From JANWHZ01 sp041487535 (GTDB lineage: Bacteria > Patescibacteriota > Saccharimonadia > Saccharimonadales > UBA4665): a stretch of DNA of 9,259 bases. Positions within the stretch are counted from its first letter, which is position 1, and every line of letters begins with the position of its first letter. A model generated the notes under the pieces. That model was not told the origin of the DNA and searched no databases. It saw only the letters and a list, made by a program, of their open reading frames with translations. Position numbers and translations under genes: made by a program. The stretch covers positions 1-9,259 of the forward strand of contig JBGPNM010000050.1 in assembly GCA_041487535.1 (NCBI GenBank). Direction: 5' to 3'. Below are positions 1-5,480 of the stretch, piece after piece.

Positions 1-59
1 CCCGTCATTTCCAGATCCACCCATAATAGCTTCGTCGGCTTGTGATGTTTATCGATCAT
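1..59 (-). CDS. orn: Oligoribonuclease, N-terminal fragment (cut by window edge)
   Basis: Only the first 19 codons are present; the rest lies before base 1. Translation from the ATG at 59 gives MIDKHHKPTKLLWVDLEMTG. The stretch WVDLEMTG is the first exonuclease motif of the DEDD family, with the metal-binding Asp and Glu, in the form typical of oligoribonuclease (WIDLEMTGL). The known role is 3'-to-5' degradation of 2-5 nt RNA fragments, including pGpG, to mononucleotides in the cytoplasm. There is no Shine-Dalgarno sequence. A perfect TATAAT ends 6 nt before the ATG, so the mRNA is probably leaderless. The identification rests on one motif but that motif is distinctive; other DnaQ-like exonucleases rarely carry DLEMTG. 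Confidence 0.85.
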   Translation of the reverse strand, partial: MIDKHHKPTKLLWVDLEMT

Positions 60-65
60 TGCCCG

Positions 66-71
66 ATTATA
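66..71 (-). promoter_or_regulatory. -10 element (TATAAT) for orn, leaderless geometry
   Basis: On the minus strand this reads TATAAT-CGGGCA-ATG, placing the expected transcription start at or within a base of the start codon. No convincing -35 is seen at 16-18 bp spacing. It lies in the 40-bp gap after the reductase gene, so orn need not depend on upstream transcription. Confidence 0.55.
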
Positions 72-99
72 TCGCACCAAGTGCAGTGCCGCGAGCTAC

Positions 100-681
100 C
101 TAGCTACGGGCAGCGTCCAGCGCGTCGCTGTACCACTTCAATTCGTCCAGCATATTTTTGAGCGCGGTTTGGGGTCCGTAGGGCTGCAATTTAGCGGCCT
201 CCGTTAGATTTCCCTGTTCGTCCAGTAGCTCGCCGACCCTGCCATGGAACGCCACCTGCGCCGGAATTATGCAGGCCCGCGATTCGCTGAGGATCTCTTT
301 GAGGTGCATAGTCGCCCGGGCACCACCGACCGTGCCGTGGCTCACTACCGCGGCCGGCTTCTTGACCATTTCCCAGGTAACGTAATCCAGCGCGTTCTTC
401 AGCACGGCCGGGATAGAATGATTGTACTCCGGCGTCACATACACGTAGGCGTCGGCGGCATTCAGCTTGGCCAACCATGTTTGCGCCACCTCGTTAACCT
501 TGCGGTTCGGATTATAGCGCGGGCTGATCGGTTCGTCGAAGAACGGCATCGGATAGTCCTTTAGGTCGACCAGTTCCGCTTCGACGCCGTCATGCTGCGT
601 GGCCTCGCGCATTACCCATTTCGCCAAACGTTCGCTCAGACGGTTTTCGCGCACCGTTCCCAGCACGATTGCTAGTTTCAT
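100..681 (-). CDS. NAD(P)H-dependent FMN reductase (flavodoxin-like fold)
   Basis: 193 residues, full length for the NADPH-dependent FMN reductase / azobenzene-reductase-like family. Such enzymes reduce FMN, quinones or azo compounds with NAD(P)H in the cytoplasm. The N-terminal MKLAIVLGTVRENR (residues 1-14) is the beta1 strand and phosphate-binding loop for FMN. TPEYNHSIPAVLKNALDY (about 83-100) is the second hallmark, where PEYN contacts the flavin ring. SHGTVGGARA follows at about 114-123. The ATG at 681 is supported because the FMN loop begins only seven residues later. A GGGAGG sequence lies about 13 nt upstream, farther than ideal. The gene is divergent from an HxlR regulator and the shared region has a promoter and palindromic operator. 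In Bacillus subtilis the HxlR protein YodB represses azoreductase and nitroreductase genes in response to quinones and diamide, which suggests a similar role here. The physiological substrate cannot be read from the sequence. Confidence 0.9.
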   Translation of the reverse strand: MKLAIVLGTVRENRLSERLAKWVMREATQHDGVEAELVDLKDYPMPFFDEPISPRYNPNRKVNEVAQTWLAKLNAADAYVYVTPEYNHSIPAVLKNALDYVTWEMVKKPAAVVSHGTVGGARATMHLKEILSESRACIIPAQVAFHGRVGELLDEQGNLTEAAKLQPYGPQTALKNMLDELKWYSDALDAARS

Positions 682-704
682 CTTCTCGTTCTCGCCTCCC
701 TATG

Positions 705-719
705 GTATACTTTGTATAC
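705..719. promoter_or_regulatory. Palindromic operator GTATAC-N3-GTATAC
   Basis: A perfect 6-3-6 dyad (GTATAC TTT GTATAC) lies between the divergent reductase and HxlR genes. It sits a few bases downstream of the reductase -10 (725-730), so it covers the expected transcription start, a normal position for a repressor. It is also upstream of the HxlR gene, allowing autoregulation. HxlR proteins are dimeric winged helices that bind such short AT-rich dyads. The assignment to this HxlR protein is inferred from position. Confidence 0.6.
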
Positions 720-724
720 TAACA

Positions 725-753
725 AGCATAGAGCCATTACTATATTTTGTAAA
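725..753 (-). promoter_or_regulatory. Sigma70-like promoter of the FMN reductase gene
   Basis: On the minus strand: TTTACA at 748-753 (5 of 6 to TTGACA), 17-bp spacer, TATGCT at 725-730 (4 of 6 to TATAAT). The predicted start near 718 falls inside the 705-719 palindrome and gives a leader of about 37 nt that contains GGGAGG. Confidence 0.6.
741..748 (+). promoter_or_regulatory. -10 region of the HxlR regulator gene
   Basis: TATATT (741-746, 5 of 6 to TATAAT) ends 9 nt before the ATG at 756. The overlapping TATTTT (743-748) ends 7 nt before it. No Shine-Dalgarno sequence precedes the ATG, so the mRNA is predicted leaderless or to have a leader of only a few bases. The palindrome at 705-719 lies just upstream, in and around the expected -35 region, suiting autorepression. 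Confidence 0.4.
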
Positions 754-755
754 GT

Positions 756-1106
756 ATGAAACCTACTGATTCCGCACTAGCCGCGCCGCCATCAATCGAA
801 CCGAAAGTCGGCTGTATTGCGGCGGCTATGGAAATCATCGGCAATAAATGGACGGCGCTTATCTTACGCGACCTGGCTGGCGGGCCCAAGCGCTTTTGCC
901 TGTTGGAACAATCAGTCGGCAGCATTAACCCGCGCACACTCTCAAAGCGGTTGGACGACCTGGAAGCCCATGGCATTATTACCAGGCAAAGCTTCGCCGA
1001 AGTACCGCCGCGCACCGAATACACACTGACGCCGAAGGGCAAAGATCTGCTCCCCATCCTGCAACAGATGGCCACCTGGGGCAACAAATACTACGAGAGC
1101 TGCTAG
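756..1106 (+). CDS. HxlR-family winged-helix transcriptional regulator (redox-sensing type)
   Basis: 116 residues, typical for HxlR. The family signature is clear: GC(20)IAAAMEIIGNKWTALILRDL, then GPKRFCLLEQS (44-54), the recognition-helix region INPRTLSKRLDDLEAHGII, the wing VPPRTEYTLTPKGKDLLPIL, and a C-terminal QMATWGNKYYESC. Cys20 sits at the N-terminal position of the redox-active Cys of YodB/HypR-type HxlR proteins; Cys48 and the terminal Cys116 are also available. The expected role is a homodimeric, thiol-modulated repressor of the neighbouring FMN reductase gene, with which it shares a 74-bp divergent region containing a palindrome. The ATG lacks a Shine-Dalgarno sequence and follows a -10-like element closely. 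The gene ends only 5 bp from the convergent unknown gene, leaving no room for a separate terminator. Confidence 0.92.
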   Translation: MKPTDSALAAPPSIEPKVGCIAAAMEIIGNKWTALILRDLAGGPKRFCLLEQSVGSINPRTLSKRLDDLEAHGIITRQSFAEVPPRTEYTLTPKGKDLLPILQQMATWGNKYYESC

Positions 1107-1111
1107 GATCG

Positions 1112-1648
1112 CTACCGCCTGGGCTCGTGACGGTAGTACAGCCGTACGGGCTCTGGATTTTCAGCCCGCCGCCACGCCGTGCTTGCGGCGCATTTGACTT
1201 CCCCCAGCTTCCCTACCTTCACCGTAAACTCAGGCGGGCGCTGCCACAACTTAATCTCCACTAGCTCCCTGGGCCGGATTACTGCTAATTCGGAATACTC
1301 TGCATCATCCTGGCCCGGAACTATTTTCTCGTACAACACGGACACCGGCAACGCCATGCGCCCCAGCCAGCGTGCTACTTTGCGGCCCCCTACTGACCGC
1401 GGCGGCTTTTCCATTTCCTGTTGGAATATATAGTAGGTTCTCTTTGCTTCCTCAGTTTGGACAACGCCGAGCAGCCTCTGGCCCGGCAACAGGAGTGTTG
1501 CTTGCACCTCGCCGGCAGTTAGTATCGAATGCTCTATGGTAACCGCCCGATCATCGTCAAGCAGCGTTTCTACCACGCCATCAGGGTCTGGAACCTGCTG
1601 ATTTAACAGCTCTAATGGATAACTACTAGGTTGCTGACGGTTCGACAC
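1112..1648 (-). CDS. Unrecognised protein, 179 residues
   Basis: I do not recognise this protein. The frame stays open from a TTG at 1681, but GTG at 1648 is the better start: AAGGAT (1654-1659) lies 5 nt upstream, and the -10 element (1680-1685) overlaps the TTG. From GTG it has 179 residues, no signal peptide and no membrane segment. The C-terminal half is basic (GGRKVARWLGRMALP, then YRHEPRR at the end) and alternates charged and beta-like stretches (ELVEIKLWQRPPEFTVKVGKLGEVK). No catalytic or metal-binding motif is evident; there is one Cys near the C-terminus. Codon use and GC resemble the neighbouring minus-strand genes, which supports real coding. It is tail-to-tail with the HxlR gene (5 bp apart) and its promoter holds a palindrome sharing the word ATGGTATA with the HxlR/reductase operator, so co-regulation is possible but unproven. 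Confidence 0.7.
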   Translation of the reverse strand: MSNRQQPSSYPLELLNQQVPDPDGVVETLLDDDRAVTIEHSILTAGEVQATLLLPGQRLLGVVQTEEAKRTYYIFQQEMEKPPRSVGGRKVARWLGRMALPVSVLYEKIVPGQDDAEYSELAVIRPRELVEIKLWQRPPEFTVKVGKLGEVKCAASTAWRRAENPEPVRLYYRHEPRR

Positions 1649-1679
1649 GTACAATCCTTGCACTCGGCTTAAAGAGTGC

Positions 1680-1707
1680 AATATACCACATGGTATAAAA
1701 ACATCAA
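1680..1707 (-). promoter_or_regulatory. Promoter of the 179-residue unknown protein gene
   Basis: Minus strand: TTGATG (1702-1707, 4 of 6 to TTGACA), 16-bp spacer, TATATT (1680-1685, 5 of 6). The predicted start is near 1673, giving a leader of about 25 nt that includes the AAGGAT Shine-Dalgarno sequence. The spacer is filled by the 1682-1697 palindrome. Confidence 0.5.
1682..1697. promoter_or_regulatory. Palindrome TATACCA-N2-TGGTATA, likely operator
   Basis: A perfect 7-2-7 dyad sits between the -35 and -10 of the unknown gene's promoter, the classic place for steric repression. Its right half contains ATGGTATA, also present at 702-709 on the edge of the HxlR/reductase dyad. A single half-like GTATACC recurs at 1725-1731. 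The binding protein is unknown; the HxlR regulator is a candidate. Confidence 0.45.
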
Positions 1708-1819
1708 CAGCAAGCTTTCTTCGAGTATACCTTTACACCAAGGGGGCAAATTTTTATTTCTGTTATTCTGAGTCAGACTCCCGCTTAGCGTCTGCCCACA
1801 AGCCTAGAAGTTATTTTGT
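1698..1819. other. AT-rich divergent intergenic stretch
   Basis: This lies between the unknown gene's promoter and the HD hydrolase promoter. It holds the short dyad GAGTC-A-GACTC (1770-1780) and, overlapping it, an imperfect hairpin built on CGC-TTA-GCG inside CAGA...TCTG (about 1774-1795). Neither is followed by a T-tract, so they do not look like terminators; an operator or chance are both possible. No open frame or RNA gene was recognised. Confidence 0.35.
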
Positions 1820-1825
1820 TATTAT
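1820..1825 (+). promoter_or_regulatory. -10 element (TATTAT) of the HD hydrolase gene, leaderless geometry
   Basis: TATTAT (5 of 6) is followed by exactly 6 nt and then the ATG at 1832. There is no Shine-Dalgarno sequence in front of the ATG and no good -35 at 16-18 bp. The surroundings are AT-rich, so a chance match is easier here than at orn. Confidence 0.45.
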
Positions 1826-1831
1826 TAAACA

Positions 1832-2425
1832 ATGGATAGCTTGCAGCGGGTAATAGATTTACAGAAATTGCTCCTTACGTTTAATAATCTTGAAAGGACT
1901 CTTTTACTGCCAAGCGTTGTAGGCAAAAAAGATCGTAACGAGACGGATACGGAGCACAGTTACAGTCTCGCCATGGTAGCTTGGTATCTCTCACAAAACA
2001 TTTCTCACCTCGATTCGAATAAGTGCATACGTTATGCGCTTATACATGACTTATCAGAGCTTTACTCTGGTGATACGTTTGCATATGACAAAGATGCTAC
2101 AGCTCATGCAACCAAAGCGGCGAGGGAGCGCCAAGGGGCCGCAAAACTTAAACAAGAATGGCCCGACTTCCCCGACCTGGCTGGCTTCTTAGAAGGCTAC
2201 GAAGTACGTGAGGATGCTGAAAGCCAATTTGTGTATGCGCTTGATAAACTTATGCCGATGGTCGTTAATCTCCTTTCTGAAGGAAAGAGTTATCGATTAC
2301 ACGGTGTAAAGCTAGATGACGTTAAACAGGCCAAAGCCAAAAAAGTGGCTGCTTCGCCCGAGATCAATAATTTATACGAAGAACTTATCACGTTGTTTGA
2401 ATCGAAGCCAGAATATTTCTGTTAG
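1832..2425 (+). CDS. HD-domain phosphohydrolase, YfbR / HDDC2-like 5'-deoxynucleotidase
   Basis: 197 residues, the usual size for YfbR/HDDC2 proteins. The metal-binding HD signature is complete: His42 in DTEHSYSLAM, His72-Asp73 in LIHDLSELYSGD with Glu76 after it, and Asp138 in YALDKLMP. YfbR enzymes dephosphorylate deoxynucleoside 5'-monophosphates in the cytoplasm; other members act on ribonucleotides or unknown phosphates, so the substrate is inferred. The domain is all-helical with no signal peptide or membrane segment. The gene is noticeably AT-richer than its neighbours (hand count 41% G+C over 1861-2100 against about 64% over 4921-5040 in argS) and lies on the opposite strand, with the deaminase 14 bp downstream. 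Together they fit salvage of host- or environment-derived nucleotides, expected in an organism lacking de novo synthesis. Confidence 0.85.
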   Translation: MDSLQRVIDLQKLLLTFNNLERTLLLPSVVGKKDRNETDTEHSYSLAMVAWYLSQNISHLDSNKCIRYALIHDLSELYSGDTFAYDKDATAHATKAARERQGAAKLKQEWPDFPDLAGFLEGYEVREDAESQFVYALDKLMPMVVNLLSEGKSYRLHGVKLDDVKQAKAKKVAASPEINNLYEELITLFESKPEYFC

Positions 2426-2427
2426 TT

Positions 2428-2433
2428 TATACT
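2428..2433 (+). promoter_or_regulatory. -10 element (TATACT) of the deaminase gene, leaderless geometry
   Basis: In the 14-bp gap after the HD gene, TATACT (5 of 6) is followed by GAGTGT and the ATG at 2440, again a 6-nt gap. No Shine-Dalgarno sequence is present, although this is the second gene of a close pair, where one would be expected if translation relied on a shared mRNA. Confidence 0.5.
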
Positions 2434-2439
2434 GAGTGT

Positions 2440-2841
2440 ATGAAAGATACTGACTACCTAAAACAAGCAATCAAACTTAGCAAACTATCCCCCGAGCCTG
2501 TTGGGTGCGGAGTGGTGATTGTCGGCAAAGACGGAGTGCTGGCCGAAACCTGTAACTCTCAGCGCACCGACAACATTGCCGTACACCATGCTGAGATCAA
2601 AGCTATAATTGAAGCTAACAGGAAAACAGGATCGCGGAAGTTAGAAGACGCAACGGCCTACTGTAGTTGCGAACCGTGTGCAATGTGTTTGACAGCGCTT
2701 TCGTACGCGAAGGTATCTCGCATTGTTTTTCACAAACGTATGCTGGACGTTTTCCCGGACGATCCTCAATCACAACTTGATCCGTATGAGTTTACGCGAG
2801 GGCTTAACTTTGTTCCTGGGCTACAACAACTAGACGTCTAG
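2440..2841 (+). CDS. Zinc-dependent nucleoside/nucleobase deaminase (CDA fold)
   Basis: 133 residues with the full CDA-fold zinc site: His50-Ala51-Glu52 in HHAEIKA (zinc ligand and catalytic proton shuttle) and Cys80/Cys83 in CEPCAMCLTAL. The protein belongs to the cytidine/guanine/adenosine deaminase superfamily, which hydrolytically removes an exocyclic amino group. The PCAMC form and the C-terminal SYAKVSRIVF resemble the GuaD/nucleoside-deaminase branch more than tetrameric cytidine deaminase. TadA is less likely because its usual TAHAE context is absent. Two further Cys (75 and 77) precede the zinc site. The substrate is unresolved. Pairing with the HD nucleotidase points to nucleotide salvage. 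It shares that gene's AT-rich composition and plus orientation and ends 18 bp from convergent msrB. Confidence 0.85.
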   Translation: MKDTDYLKQAIKLSKLSPEPVGCGVVIVGKDGVLAETCNSQRTDNIAVHHAEIKAIIEANRKTGSRKLEDATAYCSCEPCAMCLTALSYAKVSRIVFHKRMLDVFPDDPQSQLDPYEFTRGLNFVPGLQQLDV

Positions 2842-2859
2842 GAGTAGAGGTAGGGGACG

Positions 2860-3261
2860 CTAGCTGCCTTTCTGAAACCCGAGCCCGGCGGAGTTGATGC
2901 AGTAATGCTGGCCGTTCGGCGCGGACGGGTCGTCGAACAAGTGGCCCAGGTGACTGCCACAGCGTTTGCATATCACTTCGGTACGATGCATACCACTGCT
3001 GTCGTCAGATTTTAACTCAATAGCGTCGGGCTTAGCATGGCTGAAGCTCGGCCAACCGATAAGCCCAGGCGTAGTGGACTCGAATTTCGCGTCGCTGCCG
3101 AATACACCGGCGCCGCACGCCGCGCAAGTATATTCCCCGGCTTCCTGGTTGTATAAGAGCTTGCCCGTGCCGGGCACCTCGGTACCTTTTTCCCGCAAAA
3201 GATGATATTGCTCCGGCGTCAGCCGGGCCTTCCATTCGTCATCCGTTGGTTGCTGCACCAC
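2860..3261 (-). CDS. msrB: Peptide-methionine (R)-S-oxide reductase MsrB
   Basis: 133 residues, a single MsrB domain. It reduces methionine-R-sulfoxide in proteins in the cytoplasm. Structural zinc is bound by two pairs, C46AAC49 and C98KRC101. Other signatures are GWPSF (69-73), GMHRTEV, GSHLGHLFDD (102-111), and the catalytic Cys121 in HYCINSAGLGF. The TPGLxGWPSF variant with no Cys at the usual resolving position belongs to a known subgroup; another reductant path is implied. The start is GTG at 3261, because AAGGGG (3269-3274) lies 7 nt upstream; the adjacent GTG at 3258 is less well spaced. The gene follows mscL by 15 bp and is probably co-transcribed, a plausible envelope/oxidative stress pairing. 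Confidence 0.93.
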   Translation of the reverse strand: MVQQPTDDEWKARLTPEQYHLLREKGTEVPGTGKLLYNQEAGEYTCAACGAGVFGSDAKFESTTPGLIGWPSFSHAKPDAIELKSDDSSGMHRTEVICKRCGSHLGHLFDDPSAPNGQHYCINSAGLGFQKGS

Positions 3262-3276
3262 CGCCTGTCCCCTTAT

Positions 3277-3735
3277 CTATTGTTGCTTGTCGAGTTTATC
3301 GAGACTGAAAGCTTTGATAATTGCATAGATCATCACGGCCACAAAGAGGAAATCGAGCAGGTCGTAGACAAATGCACCCCAATTGAATGGGGCACCCCGG
3401 CCGTTGAAAGTAACCCAAAAATACCGTTTGCTCAAGGCTTCGTTGCCGGGAATAAGCAGTTGGAACAGAGGATCGACGAAGCTGGCAAGGAACTGGCGTA
3501 CAACTGTCTGCACCTGCGTGCCAAGTACAAAGCCGACTGCCAGCCCGACAATGGCATGCTCGCGTAAAAAATTGACGAATCCGGCCACCGGGCTGCCCAC
3601 TACCTCACTGACGACTTCGCTGGCCGTCACCGGATCAAGCCGGCGCAGACGAGCCTTCGTCTCGCGCTTCAGCTCGGCATCGGTTTTCTGCGACAGCGGC
3701 TTCGGTGTCGGTTTATTATTGGTTTCGTCAGCCAT
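3277..3735 (-). CDS. mscL: Large-conductance mechanosensitive channel, MscL family
   Basis: 152 residues. Residues about 52-141 match MscL: an N-terminal helix (FVNFLREHAIVG), TM1 (LAVGFVLGTQVQTVVRQFLASFV, corresponding to the LAVGVIIGAAF segment), a short extracellular loop (about 97-118), and TM2 (WGAFVYDLLDFLFVAVMIYAIIKAF). The C-terminus is short and lysine-rich. The protein forms a homopentameric pore in the inner membrane that releases solutes on hypo-osmotic shock. The unusual part is an N-terminal extension of about 50 polar, charged residues (MADETNNKPTPKPLSQK...) not found in E. coli MscL. The ATG at 3735 is the only good start; AAGGA overlaps the argS stop codon but is 12 nt from the ATG, which is long. 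Gap to argS is 15 bp. Confidence 0.85.
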   Translation of the reverse strand: MADETNNKPTPKPLSQKTDAELKRETKARLRRLDPVTASEVVSEVVGSPVAGFVNFLREHAIVGLAVGFVLGTQVQTVVRQFLASFVDPLFQLLIPGNEALSKRYFWVTFNGRGAPFNWGAFVYDLLDFLFVAVMIYAIIKAFSLDKLDKQQ

Positions 3736-3750
3736 ATATTATTCTCGTCC

Positions 3751-5427
3751 TTACATTGTATCAGGCGCGGTGATGCCGAGCAGTTTCAGACCGGCCTTGA
3801 GCGTATCGGCGTAACTCGTCACCAGTTGCACCCTGACATCTTGCCGCTCATTACCGATGACACGGTTGTGCTCGTAAAAACGATTGAACGCCTGCGCCAA
3901 TTCGTACAGATAGGTGCAAATGTGATGCGGCATCAATTCGGCAACCGCCTTCTCCGCCGCTTCCGGATATTCGGAAATTTTTCTCGCCAGGCTACGCTCA
4001 CCAACCTCCAAGGTTTCAATTTCGGCTGGATTCGCGCCCGCCTTCTTTAAAATGCTTCGCGCCCGGGCGTGCGCATATTGCAAGTACGGCCCGCTGTTAC
4101 CGTCCAGCGAAATTGACTCCTCCGGGTCGTAGATTATATCGTCGCCGCCAATCCGGTGTTTTAGGAAGGCATACTTGACCGCGCCGAGCACCACAACGTC
4201 GTCCGGCGTGCGCCCGACAGCCCGCAGAGCTTCTGCAGTCATATTCAGCACTTCTATCGCCCGCACGATATTGCCTTTGCGGCTGCTCATTTTGATACCG
4301 CCCAGAAGCTTGAGCTTGCTATGCGGAATGTACGTAGTAGCACGAGCCAACTCCGGCCAGAACTGTTCGATTGCCTTCAGCACGACCGCCATGTACTCCT
4401 GCTGCTCGTAATCGGTCAATATCACCGAGCGGTCAAAATGGTAATCCTCGTATTTCTTGGCAATCAGCCCGACATCCTTGGCTTCATACGTCGGCAGCCC
4501 CTGCTGGTTAATAAATACTCTGGTGTGCAGACCATAGGGCTCACCCTTAAACACGACCGCACCGTCCGATTCCTCGAACACCTTACCGATATGATCCCGC
4601 ACGGTTTTTAGCCCGAGATCAGCCACTTCGCTTTCGGGATAATACTTCTCTAGTTTCGTGCCGAAACGGGCATAAAAGGCGTCGAACGCCTCGTAACTCC
4701 ACTGCCGGCAGGTCCAGTAGATTTGCGCAAAGGGCGAACTATGATCTTTGTCGGCATGCAGCTGGTATACCCGCTTATTGAGCGCAATGATGTCCGCCTT
4801 GGCTGCCTCGTCTTCTTCGTAGACGTTATTGCCCGTAACGTATTGGGCTGATAACCACTCGGCACGTTGGTCCGCAGGGATATCAGCCAGCTTTTCGGGG
4901 TGCTCACCGCCCAGATACTGCAGGATCGCCCACATCGTCCTGCCGACGTGCAGACCCACATCGCCGCCGAAATTGACGCGGTGGACAGCCGCGCCCGCTG
5001 TTTCGATGAGCATGGCAATAGCATCACCGACCACGGTGGTATAGACATGCCCAGCATGCAGCACTTTAAAAGGATTGGCGTCAGAATACTCGGCGACCAC
5101 CGTCTGACCCTGATGCTGCCGTGATTTTGCCGCCGGCGCCTGGCCGGCAGCCGTTGCCAGCGCCCGGTCCGTCAGCGTGATGTTTATAAAGCCCGGCCCG
5201 GCCACCGTTACTGCCTGCACGCGGCCGGCGAGCTCCGTCCGCAGTTTTTCGGCAATCGTTTCAGCCACTTCCCGCGGGTTTTTGTGCAACCGGCCGGCCA
5301 GCTGGAGCGCTACGTTGGTTGCGTAGTCGCCGAACTGCTCATCGGGCCTGGTCAATACGACCGGTATATCAGCGTCGTGCAATTCGCGGCATGCAGATGC
5401 GATTGCCTGCTCTAGCTCGTGTTTCAT
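3751..5427 (-). CDS. argS: Arginyl-tRNA synthetase
   Basis: 558 residues from the chosen start, normal for class I ArgRS, which charges tRNA-Arg in the cytoplasm. Domains: N-terminal Add-1 tRNA-elbow domain (about 1-90, with FGDYATNVALQLA); catalytic Rossmann domain with the HIGH-like motif NPFKVLHAGH (HAGH at 124-127) and the KMSKR-like motif KMSSRKGN (KMSSR at 379-383); C-terminal DALR anticodon-binding domain from about 430 (SGPYLQYAHARARSIL onward). The longest frame starts at ATG 5436, but that ATG overlaps a perfect TATAAT (5435-5440). The next in-frame ATG, 5427, lies 7 nt beyond it, and there is no Shine-Dalgarno sequence for either, so 5427 is preferred as a leaderless start. The variant GLPTYEAKDVGL segment and HAGH (instead of HVGH) mark a divergent ArgRS type. 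Confidence 0.95.
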   Translation of the reverse strand: MKHELEQAIASACRELHDADIPVVLTRPDEQFGDYATNVALQLAGRLHKNPREVAETIAEKLRTELAGRVQAVTVAGPGFINITLTDRALATAAGQAPAAKSRQHQGQTVVAEYSDANPFKVLHAGHVYTTVVGDAIAMLIETAGAAVHRVNFGGDVGLHVGRTMWAILQYLGGEHPEKLADIPADQRAEWLSAQYVTGNNVYEEDEAAKADIIALNKRVYQLHADKDHSSPFAQIYWTCRQWSYEAFDAFYARFGTKLEKYYPESEVADLGLKTVRDHIGKVFEESDGAVVFKGEPYGLHTRVFINQQGLPTYEAKDVGLIAKKYEDYHFDRSVILTDYEQQEYMAVVLKAIEQFWPELARATTYIPHSKLKLLGGIKMSSRKGNIVRAIEVLNMTAEALRAVGRTPDDVVVLGAVKYAFLKHRIGGDDIIYDPEESISLDGNSGPYLQYAHARARSILKKAGANPAEIETLEVGERSLARKISEYPEAAEKAVAELMPHHICTYLYELAQAFNRFYEHNRVIGNERQDVRVQLVTSYADTLKAGLKLLGITAPDTM

Positions 5428-5434
5428 TGTTGCC

Positions 5435-5463
5435 ATTATACAGATAACAAACAGAGGTATGAA
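5435..5463 (-). promoter_or_regulatory. Promoter of argS, leaderless geometry
   Basis: Minus strand: TTCATA (5458-5463, 4 of 6), 17-bp spacer, perfect TATAAT (5435-5440), 7 nt, then ATG at 5427. Spacing and match quality make this one of the best promoters in the window, and it excludes the upstream ATG at 5436 as the start of a transcript from this site. Confidence 0.65.
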
Positions 5464-5480
5464 GCACTAACTGCTGGACG

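Noticed and set aside
1646..1681. TTG 1681 as the start of the unknown protein
   Set aside because: It overlaps the -10 element and has no Shine-Dalgarno sequence; GTG 1648 has one.
1832..2841. HD hydrolase + deaminase as a nucleotide-depletion anti-phage system
   Set aside because: The HD protein resembles YfbR/HDDC2 monophosphatases, not the dGTPases used in defence, and the deaminase is a small salvage-type enzyme with no sensor domain. No other defence genes are nearby.
2860..3261. MsrB TPGLIGWPSF insertion and missing resolving Cys as a novelty
   Set aside because: This variant, together with GSHLGHxFDD and HYCINS, is a known MsrB subgroup, so it is ordinary variation.
3202..3814. Plus-strand open frames antisense to msrB and mscL
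   Set aside because: They mirror genes with clear family motifs, have no start signals of their own, and show composition expected of antisense frames.
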